A program made the position numbers and the translations under genes. A model generated the notes under the pieces. The model made no database searches. It worked only from the letters and a program-made list of their open reading frames with translations, and had not been told where the DNA came from. DNA of 19,492 nucleotides from JAQVEB01 sp028698105 (GTDB lineage Bacteria; Bacteroidota; Bacteroidia; Bacteroidales; Dysgonomonadaceae): NCBI GenBank assembly GCA_964293155.1, contig CAXYYA010000053.1:1-19492 (forward strand). Reading direction: 5' to 3'. Below are positions 1-7,055 of the stretch, one piece after another; within the stretch, counting starts at the first letter, position 1, and each line of letters begins with the position of its first letter.

Positions 1-51
1 CGACCCTCTGCTTGTAAGGCAGATGCTCTGAACCAGCTGAGCTAAACGCCC
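1..51 (-). tRNA. tRNA-Val (anticodon UAC), 3' part cut off by the window edge
   Basis: Read on the minus strand from 51 downwards, the sequence gives the 5' acceptor strand GGGCGTT, the D-arm (GCTC AGCTGGTTCAGA GAGC type) and an anticodon arm CTGCC-TTACAAG-CAG. The loop reads CUUACAA, so the anticodon is UAC, which reads GUA and other valine codons. The variable loop begins (AGGGTCG) and then the window ends, so the T-arm and the 3' acceptor strand are not visible. The acceptor 5' strand and D-arm match bacterial tRNA-Val. A good promoter lies 60 bp upstream (111-141). Confidence 0.93.
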
Positions 52-110
52 GAAAAATGCTTTTCGTTAAATTTTGCCTCACCAGGCAATTATTTTCTGA
101 AAAAGTGATG

Positions 111-141
111 CAAAGATATACTCTTTTTTCTTTGTTGCAAA
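111..141 (-). promoter_or_regulatory. Bacteroidetes-type promoter for tRNA-Val
   Basis: On the minus strand the sequence reads TTTG (141-138), a 19-bp spacer, then TATCTTTG (118-111). This is the Bacteroidetes primary sigma pattern TTTG-N19-21-TAnnTTTG with no mismatch. Transcription would start near 104 and give a leader of about 50 nt before the tRNA. That leader holds a small hairpin (TTGCCT/AGGCAA at 74-89, loop CACC on the plus strand) that could take part in 5' processing. The promoter is inferred from pattern only. Confidence 0.7.
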
Positions 142-167
142 AAAAATCAAATATTTTTCCCAAAATT

Positions 168-197
168 TTTGAGAAACTATATTTATGCCTATTTTTG
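168..197 (+). promoter_or_regulatory. Candidate promoter for purB
   Basis: TTTG at 168-171, an 18-bp spacer, and TATTTTTG at 190-197 fit the Bacteroidetes -33/-7 pattern. A start near 205 would leave a leader of about 137 nt before the purB ATG at 342. No recognisable riboswitch or Shine-Dalgarno sequence is seen in that leader. The remainder of the 290-bp divergent interval is AT-rich and holds no other gene that I can support. Confidence 0.5.
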
Positions 198-341
198 TAT
201 CGTAAATGATATGGATTGAATAGAATTAGGAATACCATACCGGAAACTATGTATTAAAACCTGCGTTTTTAGCGTAAACAAGGAAAGTGATTTCCCTGCT
301 ATTCATATTTAGGAGTCAAAAAGCATTTCACAGTTAGCAAC

Positions 342-1685
342 ATGAAACTGAATGAACTTACAGCTATATCACCCGTTGATGGCCGGTATAGGGAAAAGAC
401 CAAGGAACTTGCATCTTTTTTTTCGGAATATGCACTGATAAAGTACCGTACACGCGTTGAAATTGAATATTTCATCGCGCTGTGTGAAGCAGCGATACCT
501 CCGTTGAACGAAATAAACAAGGATAAATTTCACGATTTACGAGACATCATCGGGACGTTTACCGAAACCGATGCCAACCGCGTTAAGGAGATAGAAAAAG
601 TTACCAACCACGACGTGAAAGCCGTAGAATATTTTCTGAAAGAAAAGTTTGATGCCATCGGCCTTTCAACCTACAAGGAATTCATTCATTTCGGCCTCAC
701 GTCGCAAGACATAAACAATACGGCTACGCCGTTGATGTGGAAGGATGCTTTGCAATCGGTTTACGTTCCCGAACTGGAAAACCTTGCAGCGTTGCTCGAC
801 GCATTTGCCGATGAGTGGAAAGATATCCCCATGCTGGCGAAAACACACGGACAACCCGCATCGCCCACCCGTTTGGGTAAAGAGATAAAGGTTTTTGCTT
901 ATCGTTTGCAGGGGCAGGTGGAAGTTTTGAAACATATTCCCGCAAAAGCGAAATTTGGCGGCGCTACAGGCAATTTCAACGCACATCACGTGGGTTATCC
1001 CCACATTGACTGGGTGGCCTTCGCAGACCGTTTTTTGTTCGAGAAACTGGATTTACGCCGTGAAATGTACACCACCCAAATATCGAATTACGATGCGCTT
1101 GCCGCTTCCTTCGACGCATTGAAACGGATCAACACCATTCTCACCGATCTGTGTCGCGATATGTGGCAGTATATTTCGATGGAATATTTCAAACAAAAGA
1201 TCAAAGAAGGCGAAGTCGGTTCGTCGGCAATGCCGCACAAAGTCAATCCCATTGATTTTGAGAATGCCGAAGGCAATCTGGGAATAGCGAACGCCATACT
1301 GGAACATCTGGCCGCAAAACTCCCCATATCGCGCCTCCAGCGCGACCTGACGGACTCCACCGTGATACGCAACATCGGCGTGCCGCTGGCTCACGGATTA
1401 ATTGCCGTTAAAAGTACAACAAAAGGCCTCAATAAGTTGTTATTAAATCGTGAAGCAATTGATCGCGATTTGGAAAACAACTGGGCTGTTGTAGCCGAAG
1501 GTATTCAAACCATTCTTCGCAGAGAAGGATACCCGAAACCGTATGAGGCACTGAAAGTGCTAACGCGTAAAAATCAACATGTTACAAGAGAAAGTATCGC
1601 GGAATTTATTGATACGTTAAATGTAAAAGAGGAAATAAAAAAAGAATTGAAAGCTATCACTCCGAAGAATTATACCGGAATGTAA
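342..1685 (+). CDS. purB: Adenylosuccinate lyase
   Basis: PurB catalyses two beta-eliminations of fumarate in purine synthesis: SAICAR to AICAR, and adenylosuccinate to AMP. It is a cytosolic homotetramer of the fumarase/aspartase superfamily. The 447-residue product is close to the 456 residues of the E. coli enzyme and begins with the typical MxLxxLTAISPVDGRY. The superfamily signature GSSAMPHKVNP lies at residues 293-303, with the mobile-loop catalytic serine in SSAM. The second active-site segment AKTHGQPASPT carries the catalytic base candidate His169. LTSQDINNTA, another substrate-binding stretch, is also present. The ORF is intact and begins at the only ATG that fits the family N-terminus. 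The gene is divergent from tRNA-Val and is followed after 145 bp by rluB. No other purine gene is nearby, so it is not part of a pur operon here. Confidence 0.97.
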   Translation: MKLNELTAISPVDGRYREKTKELASFFSEYALIKYRTRVEIEYFIALCEAAIPPLNEINKDKFHDLRDIIGTFTETDANRVKEIEKVTNHDVKAVEYFLKEKFDAIGLSTYKEFIHFGLTSQDINNTATPLMWKDALQSVYVPELENLAALLDAFADEWKDIPMLAKTHGQPASPTRLGKEIKVFAYRLQGQVEVLKHIPAKAKFGGATGNFNAHHVGYPHIDWVAFADRFLFEKLDLRREMYTTQISNYDALAASFDALKRINTILTDLCRDMWQYISMEYFKQKIKEGEVGSSAMPHKVNPIDFENAEGNLGIANAILEHLAAKLPISRLQRDLTDSTVIRNIGVPLAHGLIAVKSTTKGLNKLLLNREAIDRDLENNWAVVAEGIQTILRREGYPKPYEALKVLTRKNQHVTRESIAEFIDTLNVKEEIKKELKAITPKNYTGM

Positions 1686-1701
1686 AGCGAAACTAAATCA
1701 A

Positions 1702-1832
1702 TATTGAACAAAGATTAACAACAAAGAATGAAAAGGCATTGAACAGCAAACGGCTGTTTACATTGTTTTTAGGTTAAAAAATAACCGTGAGGTTTAAATA
1801 GATTAAGAATTAAAGTATTATTGAACAAAGAT
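1702..1832 (+). repeat. Direct repeat of 14 bp flanking the purB-rluB gap, with small hairpins between
   Basis: TATTGAACAAAGAT occurs at 1702-1715 and again at 1819-1832, where the second copy runs into the rluB start codon. Between the copies are a short hairpin (AACAGC 1742-1747 with GCTGTT 1753-1758) followed loosely by a T-rich stretch, and GGTTA/TAACC (1772-1786). The first hairpin may be a weak purB terminator, but its stem is short and the T-run is displaced by several bases. The repeat looks like a duplicated leader. Confidence 0.5.
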
Positions 1833-2946
1833 GACAATGAACAACGAAGAACCGCGCCCGAGACGAAGTTTTAACAGCGCGAACAATGAGAGACACGTTT
1901 CTTCTAACAGACCAAATTACAACAACGAGAGAAGAACACAATCGGAGAACCCCCATTACGGCAATTCTTCGGACAGGAATTACAATCAATCGTCCAACGA
2001 CTATCGTCAGCGGAACGGTGAAGGAAACAGCATGGGCGAAGACGGTCAGCGTAAACGCCGTCCGCGCATCGGAGAACGGGTAGCTCCAGGCGGAAACCGG
2101 AATTATGCCGGTGTTGGAGGCCAGGCCAGGTACGGAAACCAAAACGGACCGGGCGGGCAAAAAAAAGTGCTTAAAAAGAAGAAAAAACCATTCAAGCAAA
2201 TTAAGTACAAGGAAAATGCCGATCCGCATGCGCCCATCCGGTTGAACAAATATTTGGCCAACGCAGGTGTTTGTTCGCGTCGCGAAGCCGATGAGTTCAT
2301 TCAGGCAGGCGTGGTGAAGGTAAACGGTGAAGTGATCACGGAATTGGGAACGAAAATTACGCGTGCCGACGAAGTTATGTTTCACGACCAACCCGTGCAG
2401 CTCGAAAGCAAGGTATATGTGTTGCTCAACAAACCCAAAGGTTTTGTAACCACCACTGAAGACCCCGAAAACCGCAAAACGGTGATGGAATTGGTGAAAA
2501 GTGCGTGCCAGGAACGCATTTATCCGGTGGGACGCCTCGATAGAGCTACAACCGGCGTGCTATTGCTGACGAACGACGGCGATCTGGCTTCGAAATTAAC
2601 ACATCCGAAGTACGAAAAACGGAAAATTTACCAGGTGTGGCTGGATAAACCCGTGGAAATGGAACACATGCAGGCTATTGCCGACGGCATTGAGTTGGAA
2701 GATGGTGAAATCCATGCAGACGCTATCAGCTACGTGACTGAAGAAGACCTGTCGCAGGTGGGTATCGAAATCCATTCCGGCAGAAATCGCGTTGTGCGCC
2801 GTATTTTCGAAAAACTCGGCTATCGCGTCCTCAAGCTGGACAGGGTATATTTCGCCGGATTAACAAAAAAGAACCTTTCACGCGGAAAATGGCGCTATCT
2901 TTCAGAAAAAGAAGTGAATATGCTTCGCATGGGAGCGTTCGATTAA
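1831..2946 (+). CDS. rluB: RsuA/RluB-family 16S/23S rRNA pseudouridine synthase with a long basic N-terminal extension
   Basis: This enzyme would isomerise a uridine to pseudouridine in ribosomal RNA. Residues 1 to about 130 are low-complexity, rich in Arg, Asn, Gly, Ser and Gln, and end in a Lys block (KKVLKKKKKPFKQIK). This part is probably disordered and RNA-binding. The S4 RNA-binding domain follows at about 137-185 (RLNKYLANAGVCSRREAD). The catalytic domain starts with YVLLNKPKGFVTTTED and carries the motif PVGRLDRATTG with catalytic Asp237, then LLLTNDG. The C-terminal SGRNRVVRRIFEKLGY is also typical of RsuA/RluB/RluE/RluF. E. coli RluB is shorter at its N-terminus (about 290 residues in total). 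The target nucleotide cannot be read from the sequence, so the RluB label rather than RsuA/RluE/RluF is a best guess. The start at 1831 (MTMNNEE) could equally be the ATG at 1837. Confidence 0.9.
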   Translation: MTMNNEEPRPRRSFNSANNERHVSSNRPNYNNERRTQSENPHYGNSSDRNYNQSSNDYRQRNGEGNSMGEDGQRKRRPRIGERVAPGGNRNYAGVGGQARYGNQNGPGGQKKVLKKKKKPFKQIKYKENADPHAPIRLNKYLANAGVCSRREADEFIQAGVVKVNGEVITELGTKITRADEVMFHDQPVQLESKVYVLLNKPKGFVTTTEDPENRKTVMELVKSACQERIYPVGRLDRATTGVLLLTNDGDLASKLTHPKYEKRKIYQVWLDKPVEMEHMQAIADGIELEDGEIHADAISYVTEEDLSQVGIEIHSGRNRVVRRIFEKLGYRVLKLDRVYFAGLTKKNLSRGKWRYLSEKEVNMLRMGAFD

Positions 2947-3017
2947 CACCGCCTGCCACCACCTGGAGAAGGAAATAAGGGAGGTGAAGATTCTACATAA
3001 ATAAAAATAAACGATCG

Positions 3018-3046
3018 CTGTTTCTGCTAAATTTTGCACGAAACAG
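3018..3046 (+). other. Hairpin in the rluB-asnS gap
   Basis: CTGTTTC (3018-3024) pairs with GAAACAG (3040-3046), and TGC/GCA continues the stem with one bulged C, giving ten pairs. No T-run follows, so it is not a convincing intrinsic terminator. It may be part of the asnS leader or an rluB mRNA 3' end. TAAATTTTG within the loop region resembles a -7 box with one extra base. Confidence 0.4.
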
Positions 3047-3068
3047 TAAATACATTTATATATCAAAG

Positions 3069-3082
3069 TCCCCTTTAGGGGA
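3069..3082. repeat. Short perfect inverted repeat upstream of asnS
   Basis: TCCCCT (3069-3074) and AGGGGA (3077-3082) form a near-continuous palindrome with a two-base centre, 13 bp before the asnS ATG at 3096. In the mRNA it would form a tight hairpin next to the ribosome binding region. In DNA it could be an operator. Short CCCC-TTTA-GGGG palindromes are, from general recollection, frequent between genes in Bacteroidetes, so it may be a dispersed repeat. Confidence 0.55.
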
Positions 3083-3095
3083 TTAAGGATTTTAT

Positions 3096-4484
3096 ATGAA
3101 ACGAACAAAAATAGAAGAAGCTTTACAGCTTAAAAATTTTGGAGAAGAAGTAAACATTAAAGGATGGGTGCGTACGCGCCGAGGAAATAAAAACGTAAGC
3201 TTTGTAGCGTTAAACGATGGTTCTACGATCAATAACATACAGATTGTTATTGACATAGCCAAATTTGGTGAAGAATATCTTAAGCCGATAACTACCGGCG
3301 CATGCCTCAGCGTAAACGGAATGCTGGTAGAGTCGCAAGGGCAGGGACAATCGGTGGAAATTCAGGCCAAAGAAATTGAAATTTATGGTACTGCCGATCC
3401 TGCAACTTATCCGTTACAAAAGAAAGGACACTCACTTGAGTTTTTGCGCGAGATTGCACACCTGCGCCCGCGTACCAACACCTTTGGAGCCATTTACAGG
3501 ATGCGGCACCACATGTCGTATGCCATTCACAAATATTTCAATAATAATGGGTTTTATTATTTTCACACGCCCATAATCACCGCGTCCGACGCGGAAGGAG
3601 CAGGTTCAATGTTCGAGGTATCTACCCTGAGTATGAATGATTTACCCCGAACCAAAGAAGGAAAAGTGGATTTTTCGCAGGATTTTTTCGGCCGACAAAC
3701 CAACCTTACGGTATCGGGACAGCTTGAAGGCGAATTAGGCGCCATGGCGCTGGGATTGATCTACACGTTTGGCCCGACGTTTCGCGCCGAGAATTCTAAT
3801 ACACCCCGCCACCTGGCCGAGTTTTGGATGATTGAACCTGAGATGGCGTTTTACGATATCAAAGACAACATGGATTTGGCGGAAGATTTCCTGAAATACC
3901 TCATTCAATACGCACTCGATAATTGCAAGGAAGATATTGAGTTTCTGGCAAAAATGTACGATAACGAACTGATTGACAGGCTCAATTTTGTGGTAAACAA
4001 CAATTTTGTTCGTTTAACCTACACCGAAGGAGTGAAAATACTGAAGGAATCGGGCCAGAAATTTGAGTTTCCGGTAGATTGGGGAACCGACCTGCAATCG
4101 GAGCACGAGCGTTATTTGGTGGAAAAGCATTTCAAACGCCCGGTTATCCTCACGGATTATCCCAAAGAAATCAAATCGTTTTATATGAAACAAAACGACG
4201 ACGGAAAAACCGTTCGTGCCATGGACGTGTTGTTCCCGAAAATCGGGGAAATTATTGGCGGATCGGAACGTGAATCGGATTACGAAAAGCTCATGAATCG
4301 TGTAAAAGAAACGGGCATGAATGCAGAACCGATATGGTGGTATCTGGAAACCCGAAAATTCGGAACAGCGCCGCACGCCGGCTTCGGCCTCGGATTTGAA
4401 CGTTTGATGCTTTTCGTTACCGGCATGACCAACATCCGCGATGTGATCCCGTTCCCGCGCACGCCGAATAATGCGGATTTTTAA
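3096..4484 (+). CDS. asnS: Asparaginyl-tRNA synthetase
   Basis: AsnRS attaches asparagine to tRNA-Asn in the cytosol. It is a class IIb synthetase. The 462-residue length is close to the 466 residues of the E. coli enzyme. The N-terminal OB-fold anticodon-binding domain (about residues 15-110) begins with VNIKGWVRTRRGNKNVSFV. The catalytic domain contains class II motif 2, FRAENSNTPRHLAEFWMIEPE (Arg230 is in position to contact ATP), and motif 3, GFGLGFERLM (residues 429-438, Arg436). The sequence SEHERYLVEKHFKRPVILTDYP and the IGGSERE segment are characteristic of AsnRS rather than AspRS. The ORF is complete. Its context, between rluB and lepA, groups it with translation genes, but the gaps of 149 and 106 bp suggest each gene may have its own control. 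Confidence 0.97.
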   Translation: MKRTKIEEALQLKNFGEEVNIKGWVRTRRGNKNVSFVALNDGSTINNIQIVIDIAKFGEEYLKPITTGACLSVNGMLVESQGQGQSVEIQAKEIEIYGTADPATYPLQKKGHSLEFLREIAHLRPRTNTFGAIYRMRHHMSYAIHKYFNNNGFYYFHTPIITASDAEGAGSMFEVSTLSMNDLPRTKEGKVDFSQDFFGRQTNLTVSGQLEGELGAMALGLIYTFGPTFRAENSNTPRHLAEFWMIEPEMAFYDIKDNMDLAEDFLKYLIQYALDNCKEDIEFLAKMYDNELIDRLNFVVNNNFVRLTYTEGVKILKESGQKFEFPVDWGTDLQSEHERYLVEKHFKRPVILTDYPKEIKSFYMKQNDDGKTVRAMDVLFPKIGEIIGGSERESDYEKLMNRVKETGMNAEPIWWYLETRKFGTAPHAGFGLGFERLMLFVTGMTNIRDVIPFPRTPNNADF

Positions 4485-4517
4485 AGATAAGTTTCAAGCA
4501 GATATATGCAAATCAAA

Positions 4518-4576
4518 TACACAGATTGTCGCTGAAAATCTGTGTAATTTGCAAAAATAATCTGTGGTAATCTGCG
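4518..4576 (+). repeat. Hairpin and AATCTGYG repeats between asnS and lepA
   Basis: TACACAGATT (4518-4527) and AATCTGTGTA (4537-4546) form a perfect ten-pair stem with a nine-base loop. The stem motif AATCTGTG recurs at 4559-4566 and, as AATCTGCG, at 4569-4576, so the motif is present three times in direct orientation and once inverted within 60 bp. No poly-T tract follows the hairpin, so a classical terminator is doubtful. It may be the end of a dispersed intergenic repeat or a leader element of lepA, whose start codon follows 14 bp later. Confidence 0.6.
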
Positions 4577-4590
4577 AGAGAACAATAATA

Positions 4591-6378
4591 ATGAATAATA
4601 TACGTAACTTTTGCATCATAGCTCACATTGATCACGGGAAAAGCACATTGGCAGACCGTTTGCTCGAATTTACGCATACGCTGGACAGCAAAGATTTAAA
4701 AGATCAGGTGCTGGACAGCATGGATTTGGAGCGTGAACGCGGCATCACGATCAAAAGCCACGCCATTCAAATGGAGTACGAGCATCAGGGTGAGAAATAT
4801 ACTCTAAACCTCATTGACACTCCGGGACACGTGGATTTCTCTTACGAAGTTTCCCGTTCCATTGCAGCTTGTGAGGGTGCACTCTTGGTTGTGGATGCCG
4901 CTCAGGGTATTCAGGCGCAAACCATTTCCAACGTTTATATGGCTATTGAGCACGATCTGGAAATTATTCCCATTCTCAATAAGATAGACCTGGACAGTGC
5001 ATTGCCCGACGAAGTGGAAGATCAAATCGTACAATTATTGGGTTGCCCGCGTAGTGATGTCCTGCGCGCCAGCGGAAAAACGGGTCAGGGCGTGGAGGAA
5101 ATTCTCAGCCGTATTATTGAAAAAGTTCCCGCTCCAACAGGCGATCCCGATGCGCCTTTGCAGGCGTTGATCTTCGACTCGGTTTTCAATCCGTTTCGGG
5201 GAATTATCGCTTATTTCAAGATCGTGAACGGCAGTATCGGCAAGGGCGATTTGGTGAAATTCGTCAATACCGGAAAAGAATACGATGCCGACGAAGTAGG
5301 CGTGCTCAAACTGGATATGGTGCCGAAAGAGCGTGTACAGTGCGGCAACGTGGGGTACATTATTTCCGGGATTAAAACCTCGAAAGAGGTAAAAGTGGGT
5401 GACACCATCACGCACGTGAAAAACCCGTGTGATAAAGCGATCGAAGGTTTCGAGGAAGTAAAACCGATGGTTTTCGCAGGAGTTTACCCCATTGACAGTG
5501 AGGATTTTGAAAATCTCCGCACCTCGCTCGAGAAACTGCAACTGAACGATGCTTCGCTTACGTTTCAACCGGAATCCTCGGTAGCCCTCGGCTTTGGTTT
5601 CCGATGCGGTTTCCTCGGTCTGCTTCACATGGAAATTGTTCAGGAACGCCTTGAACGCGAGTTTAATATGGACGTGATCACTACCGTTCCCAACGTATCG
5701 TATAAAGTATATGATAAAAAAGGTACGATGAAAGAGGTTCATAATCCGGCGGGGTTGCCCGACATTACGCTCATTGACTATATCGAGGAGCCGTTTATCC
5801 GTGCCTCCGTTATTACGAACACAACCTATATCGGCCCCATTATGACGCTTTGCCTCGGCAAACGGGGAATATTGATCAAGCAGGAATACATTCAGGGCGA
5901 CAGGGTGGAAATCATTTACGATTTGCCTCTGGGAGAGATCGTTATTGACTTTTACGATAAGCTCAAAAGCATTTCCAAAGGCTACGCCTCGTTTGATTAT
6001 CACATGCACGATTATCGTCCGTCAAAACTCGTAAAGTTGGATATTCTGCTGAACGGCGAATCGGTGGATGCGCTTTCGACGCTCACGCATGCCGATAATG
6101 CCCAGTCGTTCGGGCGCCGCATGTGCGAGAAGTTGAAAGAGCTAATCCCGCGCCAGCAATTCGACATTGCCATTCAGGCCGCCATCGGCGCGAAAATCAT
6201 TGCACGAGAAACGGTGAAAGCCGTGCGCAAAGACGTTACCGCCAAGTGTTACGGCGGCGACATTTCCCGTAAAAGAAAATTGCTTGAAAAGCAAAAAGAA
6301 GGGAAAAAGCGCATGAAACAGGTGGGCAATGTGGAAGTACCGCAGAAAGCGTTTCTTGCGGTGCTGAAGCTGGACTAG
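4591..6378 (+). CDS. lepA: Elongation factor 4 (LepA), ribosome-associated GTPase
   Basis: EF4/LepA is a translational GTPase that acts on the ribosome during initiation or stalled elongation. The start at 4591 gives MNNIRNFCIIAHIDHGKST, the family N-terminus, and 595 residues (E. coli has 599). An in-frame GTG at 4564 would add nine residues inside the intergenic repeat and is rejected. The GTPase motifs are G1 AHIDHGKST (11-19), the G2 region RGIT (50-53), G3 DTPGHVDF (76-83, with catalytic His80) and G4 NKID (130-133). The LepA-specific C-terminal domain with the basic tail AKCYGGDISRKRKLLEKQKEGKKRMK is present, and EF-G domain IV is absent as expected. The gene is intact and single, with no lepB partner following; a small secreted protein comes next after 212 bp. 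Confidence 0.97.
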   Translation: MNNIRNFCIIAHIDHGKSTLADRLLEFTHTLDSKDLKDQVLDSMDLERERGITIKSHAIQMEYEHQGEKYTLNLIDTPGHVDFSYEVSRSIAACEGALLVVDAAQGIQAQTISNVYMAIEHDLEIIPILNKIDLDSALPDEVEDQIVQLLGCPRSDVLRASGKTGQGVEEILSRIIEKVPAPTGDPDAPLQALIFDSVFNPFRGIIAYFKIVNGSIGKGDLVKFVNTGKEYDADEVGVLKLDMVPKERVQCGNVGYIISGIKTSKEVKVGDTITHVKNPCDKAIEGFEEVKPMVFAGVYPIDSEDFENLRTSLEKLQLNDASLTFQPESSVALGFGFRCGFLGLLHMEIVQERLEREFNMDVITTVPNVSYKVYDKKGTMKEVHNPAGLPDITLIDYIEEPFIRASVITNTTYIGPIMTLCLGKRGILIKQEYIQGDRVEIIYDLPLGEIVIDFYDKLKSISKGYASFDYHMHDYRPSKLVKLDILLNGESVDALSTLTHADNAQSFGRRMCEKLKELIPRQQFDIAIQAAIGAKIIARETVKAVRKDVTAKCYGGDISRKRKLLEKQKEGKKRMKQVGNVEVPQKAFLAVLKLD

Positions 6379-6411
6379 TTTTGAGAAAGGGAGACTTGGA
6401 GAGTGGGTGAG

Positions 6412-6465
6412 TGGGAGACGATGGCTCCGCCTTCGTAATTTGGGAGACGATGGGTCTGCCTTCGT
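6412..6465 (+). repeat. Two-copy tandem repeat, period 29 bp, downstream of lepA
   Basis: TGGGAGACGATGGCTCCGCC... at 6412-6436 is repeated at 6441-6465 with two substitutions in 25 bases. The first unit can fold as ACGA-T-GGC-TCC-GCC-T-TCGT, and the second copy loses one pair of that stem. The preceding purine-rich stretch (6384-6411) contains partial copies of GGGAGAC. No coding potential is seen. It resembles a degenerate intergenic minisatellite or the remnant of a dispersed element. Confidence 0.75.
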
Positions 6466-6547
6466 GTTGAGCAGCGCAGGATGTTGAATTATTGCACAAA
6501 TGATAAGAAAAAGGAGTTTATCCGGTAACAGATTTAGAAAGAAAATC

Positions 6548-6555
6548 TATATTTG
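6548..6555 (+). promoter_or_regulatory. Candidate -7 box for the small secreted protein gene
   Basis: TATATTTG matches TAnnTTTG and sits 35 bp before the ATG at 6591. No TTTG is found at the expected distance upstream, so only the -7 element supports it. The A-rich leader (AATACAAATAAA just before ATG) is typical of Bacteroidetes translation starts without a Shine-Dalgarno sequence. Confidence 0.4.
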
Positions 6556-6590
6556 TACAGTAAATTTTTCTAACAGTAAATACAAATAAA

Positions 6591-7001
6591 ATGAAAACAA
6601 AAGTCTTATTTTTTGCCTTGTTCCTTATCGGCAGTTTTTCTGCCGTGAAAGCGCAATACGTTGATCAAACACCGATTAGCGAACTGAACGCCGATTATAT
6701 GAAGGTATGGTCTGATTTAGGCCCAGTCCTCAGCTCGAAAATAACCGTTGCCGTAGATTATGGACAAGGCGGCCGCAATCCGCAAATTACCGACGAACGC
6801 CGTCGTCCGATGACCTTCACCGGCATGATCGCCGTACTGAACATGATGAGCAAAAACGGTTTCGAGTTGGTTGAGATCATTCGTAGCGAAAAAGACGATC
6901 AGGAATATTACCTGCTGAGAAGAAAAAACAGCCGCACTTACGAGCAATCAGGTACGGTGGATTATATTGATGATAACATTCACCAACGTAACGTGCAATA
7001 A
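6591..7001 (+). CDS. Small secreted protein of unknown function
   Basis: The product has 136 residues. Residues 1-21 form a signal peptide (Lys-rich start, hydrophobic LFFALFLIGSFSAV, likely cut after VKA before QYVD). There is no lipobox cysteine, so the protein is probably periplasmic or exported. The mature part runs ELNADYMKVWSDLGPVLSSK, then a strand-like ITVAVDYG, a basic DERRRPMTF, a helix FTGMIAVLNMMSKNGFELVEI and a final YYLLRRK. The helix-plus-strand ending resembles the small DUF4177-type fold (LNxLGxEGWELV ... YxLKR), but this is a pattern impression and not an assignment. The gene appears to be a single unit, with a candidate -7 box before it and a strong intrinsic terminator 27 bp after it. 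I do not recognise a function. Confidence 0.8.
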   Translation: MKTKVLFFALFLIGSFSAVKAQYVDQTPISELNADYMKVWSDLGPVLSSKITVAVDYGQGGRNPQITDERRRPMTFTGMIAVLNMMSKNGFELVEIIRSEKDDQEYYLLRRKNSRTYEQSGTVDYIDDNIHQRNVQ

Positions 7002-7027
7002 AATATTCTTCTGAAAAATATACTTGC

Positions 7028-7055
7028 AAAGAGCCTGAAATTCAGGCTCTTTTTT
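7028..7055 (+). terminator. Strong intrinsic terminator
   Basis: AAAGAGCCTG (7028-7037) pairs with CAGGCTCTTT (7043-7052) around a five-base AAATT loop, followed by a T-run through 7055. It ends the transcript of the small secreted protein gene. It lies between convergent genes, and the T-run overlaps the sulfatase stop codon (7054-7056). On the minus strand the stem is followed only by TTTGC, so it is a weaker terminator in that direction. Confidence 0.92.

Noticed and set aside
4564..4590. An upstream GTG start for lepA giving nine extra residues
   Set aside because: It lies inside the AATCTGYG intergenic repeat. The ATG at 4591 gives the conserved LepA N-terminus and normal length.
5035..6009. 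A long minus-strand ORF of 324 codons inside lepA
   Set aside because: It is a shadow of the lepA coding frame. It has no conserved motif and no promoter or start context.
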